A stretch of 10,901 nucleotides of DNA from Chitinophagaceae bacterium (lineage in GTDB: Bacteria; Bacteroidota; Bacteroidia; Chitinophagales; Chitinophagaceae): assembly GCA_947489175.1 (NCBI GenBank), contig CANLED010000047.1, forward strand, positions 1 to 10,901, in the 5' to 3' direction. A program made the translations under genes and the position numbers. Positions 7,477-10,901 of the stretch are shown here, in pieces. Numbering within the stretch: the stretch's first letter is position 1; every line of letters starts with the position of its first letter. A model generated the notes under the pieces. That model saw nothing but the letters and a program-made list of their open reading frames with translations, was not told the origin of the DNA and made no database searches.

Positions 7477-8835
7477 ATGACAAAAAAAGAAATCCTTCAA
7501 TATGTAAATGAACATCCTTCTGGGAAAGTAAAACTCGCTGTTGCAGATATTGATGGTGTGCTCAGAGGGAAATATATTTCAGCAGAAAAATTCAGTTCTG
7601 TCATTGAAAAAGGCATGAGCTTTTGTGATGTGATTTTTGGGTGGGATTCCAGTGATGTATTGTATGAGAAAAGTTCTGTAACTGGCTGGCACAGCGGTTT
7701 TCCAGACAATCCTGCAGTGCTCGATATAAATACCTTCCGAAAAATTCCATGGGAAAACAACATCCCATTTTTTTTAGGAGAACTGACCGATGCAACAGGT
7801 GGACCCTCCCCTGTTTGTCCGCGTCAGCTCCTCAAAAAAACATTGAAAGAAGCAAACGAAATGGGATTGGCTCCAACCTTCGCACAAGAATTTGAATGGT
7901 ATAATTTTGCAGAAACGCCACAATCAGCAAACGACAAACAATTCAGAAACCTCACGCCGCTTACTCCCGGCATGTTTGGCTATTCAATACTCAGAACCAC
8001 TTTAGAAAATCCATTTTTTTCTGACTTATTTGATTTGCTAAAAAAATTCAATATCCCAATCGAAGGACTGCATACAGAAACAGGTCCAGGCACCTTCGAA
8101 GCTGCCATCAGTCACGCAGGGATTTTAGAATCTGCAGACCGTGCCATTCTTTTCAAAACCGCTGTAAAAGAAATTGCTTACAAACACGGGATTATGGCAA
8201 CCTTCATGGCTAAAATCAATGAAAACCTGCCAGGATGTGGTGGACATGTACACCAAAGTCTTTGGGATTTGGAGCAAAAGAAAAACCTGTTTTACGACGA
8301 AAGCGACAAAATAAAGCTGAGCGAAACAGCAAAAAGTTACATTGCTGGTCAACTTCATTGCTTGCCATATATACTGCCCATGTTTGCACCCACCATCAAC
8401 AGCTACAAGCGTTTGGTAGAAGGAGCTTGGGCACCGACTACATTGACATGGGGATTAGACAATAGAACCGTGGCACTCAGGGTATTGGCAGGAAGCCCAT
8501 CAGCCACAAGAGTTGAAACCCGCGTTATCGGATCGGATGTAAATCCTTACTTAGCGATGTCGGCCTGCCTTGCAGCTGGTTTATACGGCATCAAAAACAA
8601 ACTGGAACTTCAACAACCCGCAACAGTCGGCAACGGCTACCGCGACTATTCCAATGGATCCATTCCGACCACATTGAGCGAAGCAACAAACAAAATGAAA
8701 GAATCTCCTATTGCAAAGGAAATTTTGGGCGATATTTTTGTGGATCATTTTTGCATGACCAGAGAATGGGAATGGAAGCAACATTTGAAATCTGTTACAG
8801 ACTGGGAAATGAAAAGATATTTCGAAATAATATAA
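7477..8835 (+). CDS. Glutamine synthetase-like gamma-glutamyl-amine ligase
   Basis: The 452-residue protein has the full glutamine synthetase catalytic set, aligned here by eye to Salmonella GlnA: EFE (E138/E140 for E129/E131), HTETGPGTFE (E201/E208 for E212/E220), GGHVHQSL (H257/H259 for H269/H271), NSYKRLV (R312 for R321), DNRTVALR (R330 for R339) and RVETR (E347/R349 for E357/R359). It can therefore bind ATP, metals and glutamate. The ammonium-site glutamate E327, within GYEAP of GlnA, is Trp318 here (GAWAP). This fits a PuuA, IpuC or GlnA4-like enzyme that joins glutamate to an organic amine rather than to ammonia. The gene lies between an ethanolamine-type permease and an alcohol dehydrogenase, so gamma-glutamylethanolamide is the likely product. 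The next ATG follows after 17 nt. The GS fold is certain; the amine substrate is inferred. It is unlikely to be the housekeeping nitrogen-assimilation enzyme. Confidence 0.9.
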   Translation: MTKKEILQYVNEHPSGKVKLAVADIDGVLRGKYISAEKFSSVIEKGMSFCDVIFGWDSSDVLYEKSSVTGWHSGFPDNPAVLDINTFRKIPWENNIPFFLGELTDATGGPSPVCPRQLLKKTLKEANEMGLAPTFAQEFEWYNFAETPQSANDKQFRNLTPLTPGMFGYSILRTTLENPFFSDLFDLLKKFNIPIEGLHTETGPGTFEAAISHAGILESADRAILFKTAVKEIAYKHGIMATFMAKINENLPGCGGHVHQSLWDLEQKKNLFYDESDKIKLSETAKSYIAGQLHCLPYILPMFAPTINSYKRLVEGAWAPTTLTWGLDNRTVALRVLAGSPSATRVETRVIGSDVNPYLAMSACLAAGLYGIKNKLELQQPATVGNGYRDYSNGSIPTTLSEATNKMKESPIAKEILGDIFVDHFCMTREWEWKQHLKSVTDWEMKRYFEII

Positions 8836-8852
8836 ACAAAAAAAATTACAAG

Positions 8853-10001
8853 ATGAGATTTGACAAAGTATATCAGTATAACTTCCCCACAACCATTCGT
8901 TTTGGAGCAGATTCAGTAAAAGAACTTGGAGATTACCTCAAAACAAACAACTTAGCTCGTCCATTGATCGTAACAGATCCAATAGTAGCGCAACTTGAGT
9001 TCTTCAAAAACATTTTACATGACCTAAACAAGAAAGGAATTTCTGTAGAAGTATTTTCAGACATCCACAAAAATCCAGTAAAATCAGACGTTTACAAGGG
9101 TGGAGATGCATACGATCAATCAAACAGGGATTCAATCATTGGCATCGGCGGCGGTGCTGCATTGGATGTTGCCAGGGCCATTCTGCTCAGGATAAACCAC
9201 AGGGAAGATCTTTTCAAATACGACGATTTAATAGGGGGAGATGTTTATGTTACGAATGATGTGCCTCATTTTATCACCATCCCTACCACCGCTGGAACAG
9301 GCAGTGAAGTGGGAAGAAGCGCCATCATAGCTGACGATGAAACCCATCAAAAGAAAATACTTTTCTCGCCTAAATTACTGGCAAAAATAGTTTTTGCAGA
9401 CCCAATGCTCACCATGGAGCTACCCGCTGCAGTTACAGCAGCAACAGGCATGGATGCACTAACACACAACATGGAAGCATACATCGCCAAAATGCCCCAC
9501 CCCATGTGCGAAGGCATTGCACTTGAGGGCATTTCATTGATTCATCAATCTATTGAAAGAGCCGTTAACAAACCTGACCTCGAATCCAGAAGCAACATGC
9601 TCATAGCATCTCTGATGGGTGCTGTTGCTTTCCAAAAAGGCTTGGGCGTAGTTCACTCTCTTGCTCATCCCCTTTCCTCCTTGCTGGATACACACCATGG
9701 ACTTGCCAATGCTGTCAACCTTCCATACGGAATGGAATTCAACATTGAAGGTTCTGAAGACAAGTTCAAAAGAATGGCAAAAACACTCGACTTGAAAGAT
9801 GAAAATGGGCTGGGTGTTATAAACTATCTTTTTGAACTCAATTCAAAAGTTGGCATCCCTCACAAACTTTCTGCCATCGGCGTAAAACAAGAGCACATTG
9901 AAACCCTTGCTGATCTTGCCTTAGCCGACTTTGCCCATCCAAACAATCCGAAACCAGTGAGCAGAGAAAATTTCAGGGACTTGTATCAAAAAGCATTGTA
10001 A
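8853..10001 (+). CDS. Iron-containing (group III) alcohol dehydrogenase
   Basis: The protein has 382 residues from the ATG at 8853. An in-frame ATG at 8751 would run 85 nt into the ligase gene and add a non-family extension, whereas MRFDKVYQYNFPTTIRFG is a typical N-terminus for this family. The nucleotide site is GIGGGAALDVAR (97-108) followed by IPTTAGTGSEVG (143-154). The metal ligands expected from FucO are all present: D201 and H205 in GMDALTHNMEAY, H268 in VHSLAHPL, and H282 in THHGLANAV, with the same 4- and 14-residue spacings. It should oxidise a primary alcohol to an aldehyde with NAD in the cytoplasm. Placed between a gamma-glutamyl ligase and a gamma-glutamyl hydrolase, its likely substrate is the hydroxyl of gamma-glutamylethanolamide. 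Free alcohols remain an alternative, since substrate range in this family is hard to read. Confidence 0.93.
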   Translation: MRFDKVYQYNFPTTIRFGADSVKELGDYLKTNNLARPLIVTDPIVAQLEFFKNILHDLNKKGISVEVFSDIHKNPVKSDVYKGGDAYDQSNRDSIIGIGGGAALDVARAILLRINHREDLFKYDDLIGGDVYVTNDVPHFITIPTTAGTGSEVGRSAIIADDETHQKKILFSPKLLAKIVFADPMLTMELPAAVTAATGMDALTHNMEAYIAKMPHPMCEGIALEGISLIHQSIERAVNKPDLESRSNMLIASLMGAVAFQKGLGVVHSLAHPLSSLLDTHHGLANAVNLPYGMEFNIEGSEDKFKRMAKTLDLKDENGLGVINYLFELNSKVGIPHKLSAIGVKQEHIETLADLALADFAHPNNPKPVSRENFRDLYQKAL

Positions 10002-10004
10002 AAA

Positions 10005-10718
10005 ATGAAAGATAAAAAAAAGATAGGCGTAAGCTTTACCAAAACCAATTTCACAAACTATGTAAATTGGTTCAATTCACATGACTTATCAGATGATTTG
10101 GAAATCGTAGAACTTTCTTTTATAGAAAATAATATTGATGAAATTTATCAATGCGATGGGTTTGTTTTAACTGGTGGAGTTGATGTGCATCCGTCGTATT
10201 ATGGAGGACCCGAAATTTATACAAATTGTCCTGCTGAATTTCAGAAAGACAGGGATCAATTTGAAGAAAAAATCTACCGATACGCACTACAAAATCAAGT
10301 CCCTTTGCTGGCTATTTGCAGGGGACTTCAACTGGTGAATGTATTGGAAGGTGGAAAATTAATTCAAGATCTTGGAACAGTAGAAAACAACAAACACAAA
10401 AAAGAATCAGCAGATAAAATACACGAGATTGAAATCATGCATGGCTCTTTGATGCATCATGTTACAGCAACAACATCGGGGATGGTAAACAGTGCACATC
10501 ATCAATGCATAGATCCAAATCACCTTGGTGAAAATTTAATGGTATCTGCCAAAGACAGCCATGGCACTGTGATTGAAGCCATTGAATTCAAAGACAAAAC
10601 GAACAAAGCATTTATGTTGTGTGTTCAATACCATCCAGAAAGAATGGAAAAAAAAGAGCAGAATCCACTTTCTCAAAAAATAAAAGAAAATTTTTTAACC
10701 GCCGTTAGAAACAACTAA
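10005..10718 (+). CDS. Gamma-glutamyl hydrolase, PuuD-like (peptidase C26, class I glutamine amidotransferase fold)
   Basis: The 237-residue protein has GFVLTGGVDVHPSYYG (52-67), the nucleophile elbow AICRGLQLVN (103-112) with Cys105, VNSAHHQCID (161-170) and CVQYHPERME (206-215) with the His210/Glu212 pair, so the catalytic triad is complete. The length is close to that of E. coli PuuD, which cleaves gamma-glutamyl-GABA. No synthetase domain is attached, so it acts as a free-standing hydrolase. It begins 3 nt after the alcohol dehydrogenase stop and its stop directly abuts the next ATG, showing tight coupling with the oxidising enzymes. In the proposed route it releases glutamate from the oxidised gamma-glutamyl intermediate, probably gamma-glutamylglycine. 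The fold and triad are certain, but the acyl acceptor is inferred. Confidence 0.92.
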   Translation: MKDKKKIGVSFTKTNFTNYVNWFNSHDLSDDLEIVELSFIENNIDEIYQCDGFVLTGGVDVHPSYYGGPEIYTNCPAEFQKDRDQFEEKIYRYALQNQVPLLAICRGLQLVNVLEGGKLIQDLGTVENNKHKKESADKIHEIEIMHGSLMHHVTATTSGMVNSAHHQCIDPNHLGENLMVSAKDSHGTVIEAIEFKDKTNKAFMLCVQYHPERMEKKEQNPLSQKIKENFLTAVRNN

Positions 10719-10901
10719 ATGAAACAATTAGAAATCATCAATCCTGCCACCGAAAACATCATCACAACATTAACACAAGATGATGCAAGTTCTCTTTCAA
10801 ACAAATTGCAACTGCTCAAAACTGGTCAAAAGGATTGGAAAAATATTTCGTTGACAGACAGAATAAACATCATCAAAAAATTTGCTGAATTGCTGTTACA
10901 A
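10719..10901 (+). CDS. Aldehyde dehydrogenase (partial, N-terminal 61 codons)
   Basis: An ATG at 10719 immediately follows the stop of the hydrolase gene (TAAATG) and the frame stays open for 61 codons to the window edge. The peptide starts MKQLEIINPATENII, the usual NAD(P)-dependent aldehyde dehydrogenase opening (xxxNPATExxI). A helical stretch with QKDWKNISLTDRINIIKKF (37-55) then matches the family pattern of a Trp, then S/T-x-x-x-R and a hydrophobic helix. The catalytic Cys and Glu lie beyond the window, so the assignment rests on the N-terminus and context. It would complete the oxidation of the aldehyde made by the upstream alcohol dehydrogenase to the acid, for example gamma-glutamyl-aminoacetaldehyde to gamma-glutamylglycine. 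Confidence 0.75.
   Translation, partial: MKQLEIINPATENIITTLTQDDASSLSNKLQLLKTGQKDWKNISLTDRINIIKKFAELLLQ

Noticed and set aside
7477..8835. Housekeeping glutamine synthetase for nitrogen assimilation
   Set aside because: The ammonium-site Glu is replaced by Trp, and the gene sits in an amine catabolic operon.
8751..8852. Longer N-terminus for the alcohol dehydrogenase from the ATG at 8751
   Set aside because: It would overlap the ligase gene by 85 nt and add 34 residues with no likeness to the family; the ATG at 8853 gives a standard N-terminus.
6116..10901. Classical eut ethanolamine operon with microcompartment
   Set aside because: No EutB/EutC lyase, shell protein, EutE-like start or cobalamin-related gene is present; the ligase and PuuD-like hydrolase point to a different route.

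Overview
The window looks like a chromosomal segment from a member of the Bacteroidota. The DNA is AT-rich, the ATG starts lack Shine-Dalgarno sequences, one intergenic site matches the Bacteroidota promoter (TTTG, 21-nt spacer, TAnnTTTG), and the sugar transferase carries the VGNRPLPL form of its C-terminal motif that I associate with this phylum. The genus cannot be told from the sequence. Two unrelated, divergently transcribed gene blocks are separated by a 542-bp AT-rich intergenic region.

Left block (5573 down to 1, minus strand) is a surface polysaccharide gene cluster. In transcription order it has: a small stand-alone receiver-like protein (5573-5184); a polyisoprenyl-phosphate sugar-1-phosphate transferase with a receiver-like N-terminal domain (5200-4034, overlapping the previous gene by 17 nt); a GT2 glycosyltransferase of the rhamnosyltransferase type (3965-3066); an AsnB-type glutamine-dependent amidotransferase (3060-1159); and a membrane-anchored GT2 glycosyltransferase with a D,D,D,QxxRW layout (1134 to beyond position 1, so truncated by the window). 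The logic is to load the first sugar on the lipid carrier, extend the chain, and possibly amidate a sugar acid. Wzx, Wzy or export genes are not in view.

Right block (6116 to beyond 10901, plus strand) is a tight catabolic operon: an ethanolamine-type APC permease, a glutamine-synthetase-like ligase, an iron-containing alcohol dehydrogenase, a class I glutamine amidotransferase-like gamma-glutamyl hydrolase (PuuD-like), and the first 61 codons of an aldehyde dehydrogenase. Spacings after the ligase are 17, 3 and 0 nt. Read together, they spell a gamma-glutamylated route for an amino alcohol, most simply ethanolamine: import, ligation to glutamate, oxidation of the alcohol to aldehyde and then acid, and hydrolysis to glutamate plus glycine. 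This would be an alternative to the B12-dependent EutBC/microcompartment pathway. It is the most interesting content of the window; the substrate is inferred, not shown.

No tRNA, rRNA, CRISPR array, insertion sequence or phage gene was seen.
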